Positions 22,426-32,555 of a DNA stretch of 64,000 bases are shown in pieces. The notes below the pieces were generated by a model. The model did not search any database. It saw only the letters and a list, made by a program, of their open reading frames with translations, and was not told the DNA's origin. The stretch is taken from positions 191,654 through 255,653 of the forward strand of contig MNCI01035854.1 in NCBI GenBank assembly GCA_015680685.1, in the 5' to 3' direction. Position 1 is the stretch's first letter; every line of letters begins with the position of its first letter. The DNA comes from Gnetum montanum (taxonomy: Eukaryota; Streptophyta; Gnetopsida; Gnetales; Gnetaceae). The translations under genes were made by a program, and so were the position numbers.

Positions 22426-23337
22426 TGATGAGACGCAATATCGCGGTCGTTGCGATATCGCATCCCATGCAATATCGAGTACGCAATATCGCGTTGTCCC
22501 CTGCGATATCGTGTACGCGATATCACAGTCTGTTGTCAAATCTATAAATAAGAGGTGACACTCCCCTTATTTCTGGTCCTAGGCTAGAAGTAGCGAAGCT
22601 CTGGTAGTTTGATCACTCCAGAGATAAATTAATTTTCCATGTACCCGCAGTAGGAGTCCTAGAGTGAACGGATCTTTATTCGAGCAACATTGTACCTGAA
22701 CGCAAGTTGTGTACGGCAATAAAGATGAGCTTTGTGGATAAACCTTGCAGTGCATGGAATAGGATTTATTACTTGTTATTTATTACCTGTTATTTCCTAC
22801 CTGTTATTTATTACCTTGCAGTAGCGCGGCATGAGTACGACTTGATTACGAGCATTTACGGATGTGTACGGCTAATCAGGGAATCGGTTGCTCATCGCGA
22901 TTAGATTCTCTCAACCCTTTCCTCCTAGTTAACTGCCTCAGTATGACCACTTCGAGCACGTGCGTTACGCGTGGTGATCCCAGTAACGATTAGCGTTTGG
23001 TAGCCGCAGTTGCATCGGTTCAGGGTGTGTATGGTAAGTGGGAACGGATGTTGACGCTTGGTAATTTAGACTTAGTTCATTAGTTAGAGTTAGTTAGTTT
23101 CTCAACCCTTCACCTCAATAGCATAGGAGAAAAACATAAAAACATATAAAAATCATATACCTCGGACTTACTTAACCATACACCGTGACAACTACAAGTA
23201 AGTCTGGGAAGAAAACGAACGATTAACCTTAAGTGTTCCATGAAGCACATAGGCATTTAATTTGCGGAGTTCGACCGGATCACGCGTGCTACGCTCATTT
23301 CGTATGGTTGAGTGTAGGGGTACCTTGCCACTCATCA
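22426..23337 (+). repeat. Element C 3' LTR
   Basis: Aligns end to end with 16145-17057. In the U3, several GATATC cores have become AATATC, and one unit present in the 5' LTR is missing. The extra TTATTTCCTACCTG in the R/U5 region is a small duplication. Confidence 0.95.
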
Positions 23338-23460
23338 TTAAAACAACAATTAGAAAATGTAGAGAAAGTAGAAAGAATAGGAAAATTATAAAAAATTGTA
23401 AAATAAAAAGATAAAAAGCACTTAAAAATCTTGAAGATTAGAATGGGGGGTAACCCCTAT
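23338..23460 (-). pseudogene. Element B end-of-pol remnant
   Basis: On the minus strand the sequence reads SNLQDF then Phe/Tyr/Leu-rich codons (VLFIFLFYNF). It resembles the T-rich stretch just after integrase in D (ILFEFLFYTFFQLF). It abuts element C, and the next part of the B spacer resumes left of C. It suggests that B, like C, lost RT and integrase before or at insertion of C. Confidence 0.4.
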
Positions 23461-25376
23461 GACTAACATTTGGCCATGACAAGGATTAATAAGGGAATAA
23501 AGAGGATCCATGCATGTATGAGATGTTGGAAACACTTCATGCCCTAGCCACTGGGTGTCTATTGGTGGTGTGGTGGCTAAGTAGAGAAATTGTTGGTCAT
23601 ACACCTGACTGTTATATGTATGATGGGTCAAGATATGAGGCATGTTAAAATTATGGATGACTAGATCACTATTGCACTGTTGAGTATGAGATGGTATGCA
23701 TGGATTCATTTGTCTTCCCATGTTTGTAGATTCATTAGTTGGATGTGGGATTGAAGTACAGATGCATGATGGCCCTTGTGAACAATGGTGGTAAAAAGGA
23801 AGGTGGTGCACAAGATTGGCATTGTGCTAGCTTGGATGATGTGGTGGGTCCATGCAAGGTTTGCCCTGGCTTATGGCCTTTCTTCCAAAAGGAATGTTTC
23901 CAACGTTACATTTGGGATCCACTGGTGTCAACATGTCTTTGCACATTTGCAACACAAGTAGCACTCATTCATTGATACTCTGGTGCTAAACCTTCCCGAG
24001 TTACTAGCAATGGCATTGGAGGAGGTGAATTATGAGAATATTGAGGGTAAGTTGGATGGTAAGAGGCATGAGGTGGTGATCCCTCAAGGGATGTCATGTA
24101 TTGATGGTACTTGGGAGACTAGTAGTGACGATTTGAAGTGGAGGAAGCTAAACTAGTTGGAGAAACAAGGTGTTGAACATAATATCCATGAGGTTTTGGC
24201 GAGTATGGTTGATTTGGTGGTGCCCTCCCCCACGACTATAATTGGTGCCACTGTGGTTGAGGACCATGTTGAGGCTAGTGGTAAGTCCCCCTAAGGTGGT
24301 ACGATCAATTGTGGGACTGTCTATAATTACCTTGTGGGAGAGGAAATCTCCCAGGCATGTGCTTTTGTACAAATTTCGGATTTAAGGCACTTGCCCAATA
24401 CTCTTGTAAATGCAAAAATATGGGGGCATTGGCCCTTTGGATAGTCATATATGCATAGGTCGCATCCATCATCTTCGTTTGTGGTGGAGCCTTTAGCCTT
24501 ACTTTCATCAACCCCTTTCCTTGTTTGCTGAAAAGTGTTCCTAATTGTTTCTTGGTTCTATGTCCTCTACTTATTGTGTTCACTTGGCATATGTTGTAGA
24601 ATCTTCTCCACAACTATTTCAACAAGATTTATGACATTTTCATTTATCCATTTAGACATCCTATTGAATTTTACTTCTAGATCATCAATAGACTTCTCTA
24701 TTGGCAAAGTTTGTTGCGGAATCACCTTATCAATGGTAGTTTCTTTTTCCTTACCATAAATTTGGACCTCCTTCAATTGAAGAGTTTTGTTCCATTGAGA
24801 CTTCTCAATATTCTCCCACTTGCATATTTCTCCTTCTTCTTTTGCCATACGCTCTATTATCTCTTTCATCTGATGGGCTTGAAGCTCATATAATTGCCCT
24901 AGGTCATACATCCCAAGGGTCACCCTTGTTTCATTATGAAGCCCCTCTATGATGTGGTAAAGTTGCTCTTCCTCAGAGAAACCATGGCTTGGACAACTAT
25001 TCAGTAAAGCATAATATCTATCTAAGGCCATGTCCAAGGGTTCATGTTGTTCTTGTGTCCACTCTTGGATCTATCTCCTCAAATTGGACACTCTTTTATA
25101 GGCTTGGTATATCTCATTGAAATGTTCTATCATTGTAGACCATTGTCAAATGGAATTTGGTCTCAATGATTTATACCACACTTCAACTTTATCAATTAGT
25201 GTCCTAGGAAAGAGCTTAAGATTTTATCATCCACTTTCAATATTATAGAAGACACAGGCATACTAGAAGGCTTGTAAATGTTGTTGTAGATCTGAATCAT
25301 AGCCTCCTGCAAATTGAGGAATATTGTTCATGTTAAGGTTAGGTAGTCAACTCTTTTTGCAATGCCTGTGAGATAT
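23461..25376 (-). pseudogene. Element B gag, C-terminal part
   Basis: Minus-strand gag. Capsid end at 25376-25080 (ISHRHCKKS ... NMNNIPQFAGGYDSD). Open stretch 25037-24567 (LYHIIEGLHNETRVTLGMYD ... MAKEEGEICKWENIEKSQWN) and cysteine module CDLCIYDYPKGQC near 24455, in which His of the family motif is Tyr. A Pro/His-rich tail runs from 24370 to about 23460 with GYYVQHLVSPTS, matching C's GYYVQQPISPSD. Stops and frameshifts are present. No protease motif is found downstream. Confidence 0.78.
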
Positions 25377-26284
25377 CTTTTTTTTGAGAGAGAATGTTCG
25401 AGATTGTATTACTGAAAGTATGGTACACAAGTATACAAGTACAAGCGGGGGGGACCAGGGGTGGCCCATCCCGANNNNNNNNNNNNNNNNNNNNNNNNNN
25501 NNNNNNNNNNNNNNNNNNNNNNNNNNNNNNNNNNNNNNNNNNNNNNNNNNNNNNNNNNNNNNNNNNNNNNNNNNNNNNNNNNNNNNNNNNNNNNNNNNNN
25601 NNNNNNNNNNNNNNNNNNNNNNNNNNNNNNNNNNNNNNNNNNNNNNNNNNNNNNNNNNNNNNNNNNNNNNNNNNNNNNNNNNNNNNNNNNNNNNNNNNNN
25701 NNNNNNNNNNNNNNNNNNNNNNNNNNNNNNNNNNNNNNNNNNNNNNNNNNNNNNNNNNNNNNNNNNNNNNNNNNNNNNNNNNNNNNNNNNNNNNNNNNNN
25801 NNNNNNNNNNNNNNNNNNNNNNNNNNNNNNNNNNNNNNNNNNNNNNNNNNNNNNNNNNCCCCCTGAGCCACTGGCGGGTGCTGTGCTGATGTGCCCGGTC
25901 GAGTTGCCGTTGCCGTTTCTCTTCTTCCTCCTGTAGGCATTCCTGTTCCTCTCGGGCCGCCGCCTCCTGAGCCTGAAGGGCCGCCTCCTCCTGACGCAAC
26001 TCCTCCCTGATTCGGGCCCGGAGCTCATCCGTGAGCTGGGCCTGCGGGTCTCCATCGTGAGCGTATGCTGCCTGTTCAGCTGTTGTGCTTGTTCCTGAAG
26101 CTAGGCTTCGTGGTCGGCACGCCACTAGGCCAGGGTCTCGGTCCACCGAATCTCCGAAGTCTGTCGCTCGACCTCCCGAGCCGTAGTGACCACCTGTTGA
26201 AGCTGCGCCTCCCAATTCGGGGGGGGGGGCGCTGGGGGGGTCAGGCGAGGGGGCCGGATTGCGGCGGGAGCGGCATCCCCAGGT
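25377..26284 (-). mobile_element. GC-rich insertion in element B gag, probable LINE, with assembly gap
   Basis: Interrupts B's gag between the codons for KNL and ISHRH. On the minus strand it starts with very GC-rich coding-like sequence (LTDELRARIREELRQEEAAL ..., an Ala/Glu/Arg coiled coil). After 384 Ns (25475-25858) it ends ...CAATCTCGAACATTCTCTC followed by A8, like the 3' end and poly(A) of a LINE or retrotranscript. CpG is abundant, unlike everything around it, so the insertion is probably young. No clean target duplication is visible. The LINE assignment is inferred from the tail only; a gag segment of another LTR element is possible. Confidence 0.5.
25475..25858. other. Assembly gap (Ns)
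   Basis: A run of 384 Ns inside the GC-rich insertion; true length unknown. Confidence 0.99.
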
Positions 26285-26800
26285 AAGGTTCTTAGTGATA
26301 TGCATTAGGCTCTTAGTGGCCAACACAGGTTCATCATCATCAAACAAATTGTGAGGGAAATTTCTATGTTCATGGTGAGTTCTTTGACTTTTCTCGTGGG
26401 TTCGATTTTGATTTTTAGTTTGACCCTTTAGTGGAGTTCTATCTCTATACCTATGTTCATCTTTGTCAAAACTAGATGTTAAAGGGGAAGAAGAAGATGA
26501 GGAACTCGAAGAATCGCCATGGCTTCTATAGTGTTCCTTAGGGTCCCTTGATATGTCTTTTCTAAGTTTAGAGGAGGTCCTAGGTCTTAAGGCCTCCCTT
26601 AGTTCAGGACCTACATCATCTCCTCTAAGATTGTCTACCTTAGGTGAATGTAGTCTTTGAGTGTCATCAGAGTGGTCATGATCATAAGAAACCCTTGCAT
26701 AAGGTTGATCACTCCAATCTTCTTCATCATATATCTCGTTAGTTCTCCAATGAATGTGTTTGCTATACAATGCATTGTCATTTGCATGTGGGAGAGACAT
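26285..26800 (-). pseudogene. Element B gag, N-terminal part
   Basis: ATG at 26800 (MSLPHANDNALYSKHIHW), open without a stop to the insertion border. It includes an acidic stretch (IYDEEDWSDQPYARVSYDHD), a Ser/Arg/His-rich linker and FDDDEPVLATKSLMHITKNL, the start of the capsid domain (C: LATQSMLDIIEAV). The family signature DEYxPNFTFI is not found, so this N-terminus differs from those of A, C, D, F and H. The leader from LTR to ATG is about 120 bp, as in C. Confidence 0.75.
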
Positions 26801-26901
26801 TGTTGTTGGTTTATGGTGTGTGTGAGCTAAGAGTTTCTGAAAGATATATCGTTAATGCCTTTTACAGCAATCATGTATAATATATCTAGATAACTAGCAC
26901 C

Positions 26902-26920
26902 ATCCTCGACAATGACGCTA
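26902..26920 (-). other. Element B primer binding site
   Basis: Minus strand TAGCGTCATTGTCGAGGAT right after the LTR; a decayed tRNA-Asp-type site. Confidence 0.65.
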
Positions 26921-26921
26921 A

Positions 26922-27800
26922 TGATGAGCAATGAGGTACCCCTATGCTCAACCATACGAATCACAAGCGTTCACACACAATCCGGTCGAATTCTGTGGAT
27001 GGGATTGGTTGGGGTATCTAGATTGTTATGCTCTGACCGTAGTTTGCTATCTTCCCACTTGGACTAGTGGTAGCTTTGTCACGTATGGTTTAGTCCAAAG
27101 TGAGGTATATGATGTGGTTCCTAATTCTATGCTATGCTACTCCTAATAACAAAAAGAGATAAATTGATTAACTAATGAATAATGGAAACAAACTCTAAAT
27201 TAGCCTAAGCCTAAGGCAATGGTATATGCTCTTAATCATCCGTACATGTCTTGGACTTTGTGAGGCTACTTTTAGGCTTAACAAGTGTACATCACTAGGT
27301 TTGCCAAATGATACACCTCTAGTGACCAAGTATCTGCACTTAAACGCTCATGACTAAGGCGTATATATGTTGCTTAACAACAAGAATAATAAATAATAAT
27401 AAATGGAAATGTTTAACTGAAAAAAGCATTAAATAATTACAAAAACAATATTAAGCTAAGTGGATGTTGCAATGATAGAAGTAATCTCAATCTTTATTGC
27501 CAACCATGTAACGTGTCCAAGTACATCACATTGGAACAAAGGTGTCGTACGATTACAAACATCACACTACAGGCATGCACTAGAAATAATAGACTTTAAA
27601 GAAAAGAAACTGAAAACTAACTATTTCTAAGATCTAAGTTGTCTCATCCAAAAGCCCAAGTGTAGTATTTATAGATGAAGTCCAGATGAGGCAACATCAA
27701 GTATCCGACATGACTTATTAGCCCTGACATTTAAGTACATGATGTCAGGACTCCAACGTCGCATATATGATGTCGGGGCCCATCAAATCACAACTCATCA
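26922..27800 (-). repeat. Element B 5' LTR
   Basis: TGATGAGTTGTG at 27800 to GCTCATCA at 26922. The U3 holds dyad units at about 27690-27780 (for example GACATCATGTACTTAAATGTC split by GTAC), then a TATA box (CTATAAATACTACAC, about 27670). ACCAT follows at 27801-27805. Confidence 0.95.
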
Positions 27801-28420
27801 ACCATGTTTGTCTTTCTCATGATGCTTTTCGTTGTTCCTACCTTGACTCCCTGCTTTGGAGCCCCCATGGTCATGGGACCCATTCTTCCTTGAACTAGAA
27901 TTGTTTATAGTTGATTGTAAATTCTGGTTAGGGATCCCATTATCAAAGAAAAGGGGAAGAGAGTTGATGCATTGAGAACCCCAAAGAATGAATCCTCTCC
28001 TTCTTTTTGGCCTAGCAAGAACAAAGTGTTGGTAAATGTTTTTTCCTTTGATGCCTCATGGCGAGCCTCTTGTTACTAATCTTTTCCTCACTGTGCTTCA
28101 GTGGGATGGTAATCTTGATAGTCATGGTCTTGCACAACATATTTAGCATTGAGCCTTGCAATGTCCAATTTCATGAGAGTGTAAAGCAACATTGTAGAAA
28201 CTGATCGATCAGGTAGCAACACAATGTTGTCCTTTACGTCCCTCCACTGCATCTATTCATCCTAGTGCAATATGAAGGTGAAGTCTAGCACATACTCATT
28301 TGGATGAGTATAGACCACTTTGCACTATTGGGGCACACGTGGCTTTGAGCCTTCACACCTTTGTTTATTAGAACCGCCTTCGTATGGTGGTGGAGAATCT
28401 CCCCTATGAGAAGAAGCCAT
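27801..28420 (-). pseudogene. Element A gag, N-terminal half
   Basis: ATG at 28420 (MASSHRGDSPPPYEGG), then the family signature VVYTHPNEYVLDFTFILH near 28310 and a charged linker that runs into the ACCAT duplication. The continuation is at 11246. Stops replace several Gln and Arg codons. Confidence 0.8.
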
Positions 28421-28551
28421 ATTATATATTTTTAAAAGCAGTGTGCCTTTGTGATTATTATTATCTTTCTTAATGATATCAACTTTAGGATTTGTTACAA
28501 CATCGTTATATAACTTCACTAACTCCTAAGTAGTGCACGTAGCTAACTAAA

Positions 28552-28570
28552 GTCCCCGATAACAACGCCA
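28552..28570 (-). other. Element A primer binding site
   Basis: Minus strand TGGCGTTGTTATCGGGGAC; three changes from the tRNA-Asp complement. Confidence 0.75.
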
Positions 28571-28571
28571 A

Positions 28572-29377
28572 TGATGAGCAACAAATAATCCCTATGCCCA
28601 ACCATATGAACCACTAGTGTTCACTAAGATATCTAGTTGAATTCCATAGAATTTAGCTCGTTAGGTACATTAGGTCTAGGTAGTGAATCTAAAGGACGTA
28701 ATTATTGCCTTCTTAGTTTCACTTGTGGATTGCAAAGGTATGGTTAAGTGTAACTAAGGCATATGATTTTTATCATTTTATGTTTTTCATTTAATTAGCC
28801 TAAGTGCAATAAATAAAGTAATTAAATTTTTAATTAAACTAAGAACTAATTAATATCTCAACTAATCCTAACATAAGCATTCATTCCTACTTTTTGTACA
28901 CATCTTGAACACATTGCAAAACTACTAAGTTACCAAGCATTAGGTGCTACTAGGATTACTAAGCATTGACATATGCTCGAAGTAGTCGTACTTATGTATA
29001 TTAATTAATCACAATGAATTAATTAATTAAATGCATTAAAGTAAATTTCATGAATAATAAATGCATGAAGTAAACATTAAGCTAAGTCCAAGTGTTGTAA
29101 GGTTTATTAAGAAAGCTCGTCTTTATTGTCATTCACACTGAGGTGCTCAGGTAAATCAGTGCTCAAATATAGATCCATACACTTCTCAACTCCTACTGTG
29201 GGCACATAGAAAATATTCTAACTCTAGAAAAACAAAAATGTAAGAGTTTGGCTAAAAATTAATGATCGAATGCCATAACTACAATGAGTGCCTACATTTA
29301 TATAAGCAAGACAAGACACTCAGTCGATGCATATGCGTCAACGGGATCATGTCGACATAGTCAACCTACGTCATCCA
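28572..29377 (-). repeat. Element A 5' LTR
   Basis: Ends GCTCATCA at 28572. The other end is taken as TGGATGACG at 29377 (the 3' LTR has TGATGAGTC), so it may be altered. The U3 unit around 29328-29345 contains the dyad TTGACGCATATGCATCGA. TATA (TTATATAAATG) lies near 29300. Confidence 0.85.
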
Positions 29378-31149
29378 TTGATTCATAGAAGTTTATAAGG
29401 TTACTTAGGAAAAAGGGTGGTTCAATGATGGTAAAAAATAGCTTGAAAAATAAAATACTGAAAATCAAGATCTAAATTTGAGCTTTAAGGGTCTAAAAAC
29501 AATCAGCAACCATATAGCATTAAAGCACATGCAAGAACAACCATGTGGAAAAAACAATTTTATTTGCAACAAATTTGAAGAAGATCCTTAATGAAAATAC
29601 CTACTTATTTAGATACTACTATTTCTTGACAAAGTGACAATCACACATGCTCATGTAGAATCTCACTATTTATTGATTAAAAGAAGGAGATGGATTAATT
29701 TTTAAAGAAAGCAATATATTTGTAGATTTTGTATATATGCAATAGTGAAAGATGAAGAGCATAACTTTTTGAATTGTCCTTTCCTTAATGCTCTTAGACT
29801 TAAATATAGTATTTAGGCAACGACTTTGCCACATTTGTTTGAGTTGGAGGTATTAATTTTGAGGCATTTTCTTGATTAGGTGTTCAAGACCCATCATGAT
29901 CATATCAAAGCCTTATAATAAAAAAAATTTTGTCCTATAAACCATTTATGGTCTCACAAGTATTAAGTTTTGTGATATTCAAATCACGAGGTCCAAAAAC
30001 TAGAAACAATTTGATGAATAATAAAATACCAAAATAGATGCACACCATGAGCTATGATATGATCCACAGTGTTATGCATACATTGTAGATTTTTTTGGAT
30101 GCAAGAAGATTTGAAAGAATTTTTTATTTTGTATATTTTTAGCAGCACAATATATCGAATGATGTGGGTGGCCCAATTGAGAAAAACTTACCTTTTTCTA
30201 ATTTTGTAGTTGGGATATCTTCGTGGTCCAAATGAGTTTTGAGCTAATCGTAGGCTTGTTAGAAAGTTTGTTCTAAATGTATAAGTTCATAAAATTTTAG
30301 AATAATAGGATTTTATTTGATTATTCAAATTTGGTCCGAGAAATGGATTTGGAATAAAACTATTCAGCATCAAGAATAGAAATTGTTGTTTTGTAAAATA
30401 AATTTCTGCAATCTAAGAGAGTTATGGAGTGAGTGAATACATGTATTAAAAATTAAATAGTAAATACTTATTCAAAAAACAATTTTTTTTAAAAAAAAAC
30501 AAACATAAAGTTCAATGCAAATACACTTATATTCACTTCACTAGATCCTAAAAATCTGAATATTAAACTTATATGTACTGCATAACTGTGAATGAATGAG
30601 TCTAGCTTAGAACAAGTTCTTTTCATGAGTTGAGAATTTCATAGAGGCTTCTTGTAGGAAAAGGTAAATTTAGAAGGAAATGTAACAAAGTGAGGAGAGG
30701 TTATGTGGATTGAGATCTAATTTCACATTACTCAAACTCTAAATTCATGGCTTACACACATGGTATTAGGTTACAATATTGTGTGTTGAAAATTTAAGCC
30801 CTGAAAATGGCATAATATTGTAGATGGTGCACATGTTCTATCTTGTAAGAATGCATTGCAAATGTAGGCGGTCAAAATCACATATTATTATAGATGGTGC
30901 ACATGTTCTATCGTGTGTGAATGCGTTGTTGTACACATGGTAAATTTTCTCTTTCCATACGTAACCTTCCCATAGACATCCCAAAGTTTCGCTACTACAC
31001 TACAATTTTTTTTGTATTTTTTGTGCCCAATACATTGCTCAATGCACTATGATCCTGTTCATCGCACAAAACTGCACAATGGGCAAATACTGCCTTCGTG
31101 TGTATATGCCATCAGGAAGAAATAAGGGTTGGATTTATAAGGGTTGGAT
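29378..31149. other. Intergenic DNA right of element A
   Basis: AT-rich sequence without a supportable gene. It contains a roughly 50-bp direct repeat with a 70-bp period at 30810-30940 (cores TAGATGGTGCACATGTTCTA at 30821 and 30891). Confidence 0.6.
30810..30940 (+). repeat. Imperfect 70-bp-period direct repeat
   Basis: Two copies of about 50 bp sharing TAGATGGTGCACATGTTCTA and a following GAATGCRTTG; likely a simple tandem duplication. Confidence 0.8.
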
Positions 31150-32455
31150 TTATATGACATTTAAGATTCGGAATGCAGTAAGATGCCTAAGCACAGGTCG
31201 GAAGCAGAATGGCTGAGGCACACGCATTCTGGTGCGCAAGACAAGGCATCCACCCTCGCCATTATAATTGTTATCCATCGCAAATATATCCCACTTTTCA
31301 ATCGATTTGGGAAAGCTAAATGAAGGCGCACGGAATTCCGACATCGTCTTCCAGCAAAGATTTTGCTTCTGTTTCTGTTTCTGCTTGAGCGATTTGGGAA
31401 AGTGAATTGAAGGAGCACTGAAACTGAGCATGTTTGTGCCAGCGTGGCCGGAGTCGTTGTAGTCGTTAGATGAATCTGACGAGTAATCATCTTCCTCGGA
31501 CGAGGAATCATATTCATCTGAGGATGACGAGGATATAAAAGATTCATCGTCAGTTTCATGACTTTCATCCTACTCCTCAGTTTCAAATAAATTTTCAGTT
31601 TGGGTGGTCTGAATTTTTTCATTCATCGTCGTTCGTTGGGTCTTGAATCTTGATACATAAGCCAAATCCTGTTTGCCTGCAACAGAGAGATAATAACAAT
31701 GAGCTGAAGCTTAAATGGATAATTCGGTGAAAGCCTAACCCCTGCAGATCAACGAAAACATAACCAATGGATAGTTTACAAGCGAAAATGTAACCTCTTT
31801 TTCTAAACCTGAACCTAAGGAAATGAGCGAGTTATAAAATACTCACTGCAAAAAAAACATCGAAATTATATATAAACCTGGCAAAGAAGTTAAACTGAAT
31901 TTTTTATAGACTTAAAAGAGTTTAATTCTAGTTTGTCTAATTCGTATGCAATACTTGTTTAAATGCTTCTTCCATATAATGATGTAGAACCAACATTCAA
32001 CCTATTCAAAGTATTTCTTGATATTTGTCGATAATTCTAATTCTCTCATTTTATTTAATTAATAAAAAATAAAATAAAACTTTTTTCACATTTTCATCGT
32101 GCCTTAATTAATTTAAAATTTTGGTTCTCAAAATTCAATTTTCAAACGCCCCTTAAGAAGTTCCAAAAGCACACCAGATTTACCATCGAGTCCATTGCAA
32201 ATGATCGGGGAAGAATTCAATTCAATAAAATAAGGTAAACTAATAACCTAATCATTAAAATAGGGTTGGATGAGTATGCTTTTCTATATTATATTACAGT
32301 AAATACATAAATTCTATACTATTCAAATGCCAAACAAACACCTGGACTATGTTGCATAGATATCAAAGTTCTGGAATAAAATATTTACCTTGCTTGCGGC
32401 TGCACATATACTGTGGTAAAGCTTCCTGTGACGAAACGGGCGATGGAAATTCCAT
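31150..32455 (-). pseudogene. Two-exon gene for an acidic Ser/Asp/Glu-rich protein, one nonsense codon
   Basis: Proposed exon 1 is 32455-32389 (MEFPSPVSSQEALPQYMCSR) and exon 2 is 31676-31150. They are separated by a 712-bp intron with good sites (CAAG|GTAAAT ... TCTCTCTGTTGCAG|GC). Joined, they give 197 codons plus stop, interrupted once by TAG at codon 58. Exon 2 encodes an acidic run (residues about 63-95), then two related motifs FSAPSIHFPKSL and FRAPSFSFPKSI around a Lys/Gln run, ending at 31150. I do not recognise the family. A second frame across the same splice (ATG at 32555, stop at 31619) is open for 74 codons (MVQSSEQYHFCELLP ... QDPTNDDE), so which frame is used is uncertain. It may be a gene with a recent nonsense mutation or a pseudogene. 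Confidence 0.5.
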
Positions 32456-32555
32456 CTAGGGAGAGAGTAGCTTTGGCAGATGTTTTTTCCGCTGTCTGTG
32501 ATGAGGATATAGGCAGCAATTCACAAAAGTGGTACTGCTCTGAGGATTGCACCAT

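Larger units (their letters stand above)
16145..23337 (+). mobile_element. Element C: non-autonomous gag-protease LTR retrotransposon nested in element B
   Basis: A complete LTR pair (16145-17057 and 22426-23337), primer site, gag, a protease domain and a polypurine tract, but no RT, RNase H or integrase core. The protease frame reads straight into the last residues of integrase, so a deletion removed most of pol while keeping a frame. The LTRs differ mainly by transitions. The flanks do not match (GGTGT before, TTAAA after), so no target duplication is visible. It resembles the TR-GAG class of non-autonomous elements and would need enzymes in trans, for example from a D-like relative. Confidence 0.9.
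11247..27800 (-). mobile_element. Element B: Athila/Tat-like retrotransposon nested in gag of element A
   Basis: Two LTRs of one family (3' 11247-12059, 5' 26922-27800) enclose gag, ORF2 and spacer on the minus strand. Identical 5-bp duplications ACCAT flank it at 11242-11246 and 27801-27805. Element A's gag resumes on each side, which proves a single insertion event. Inside it lie element C (16145-23337) and a GC-rich insertion (25377-26284). No protease, RT, RNase H or integrase is seen: gag runs into a short post-pol tail (23338-23460). Confidence 0.93.
1..29377 (-). mobile_element. Element A: Athila/Tat-like Ty3/gypsy retrotransposon, split by nested insertions
   Basis: Outermost element of the left block, read on the minus strand: 5' LTR 28572-29377, primer site, gag N-terminal half 27801-28420, then (after element B, 11247-27800) gag C-terminal half, protease, RT-RNase H, integrase, a spacer, a third ORF and the 3' LTR. 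The 3' LTR is cut by the window edge: base 1 aligns to about base 28674 of the 5' LTR, so roughly 100 bp lie outside. Joining 11246 to 27806, with one ACCAT copy removed, restores a continuous gag. The domain order is that of Ty3/gypsy. An Asp-type primer site and an extra 3' ORF are typical of the Athila/Tat group. All genes carry many stops and frameshifts, so the copy is dead. Confidence 0.9.

Noticed and set aside
23739-23975. Plus-strand ORF opposite element B gag
   Set aside because: Antisense shadow of the gag tail; composition and conservation favour the minus strand.
25384-25936. Long ORFs running through the N gap
   Set aside because: Their length comes entirely from unknown bases.
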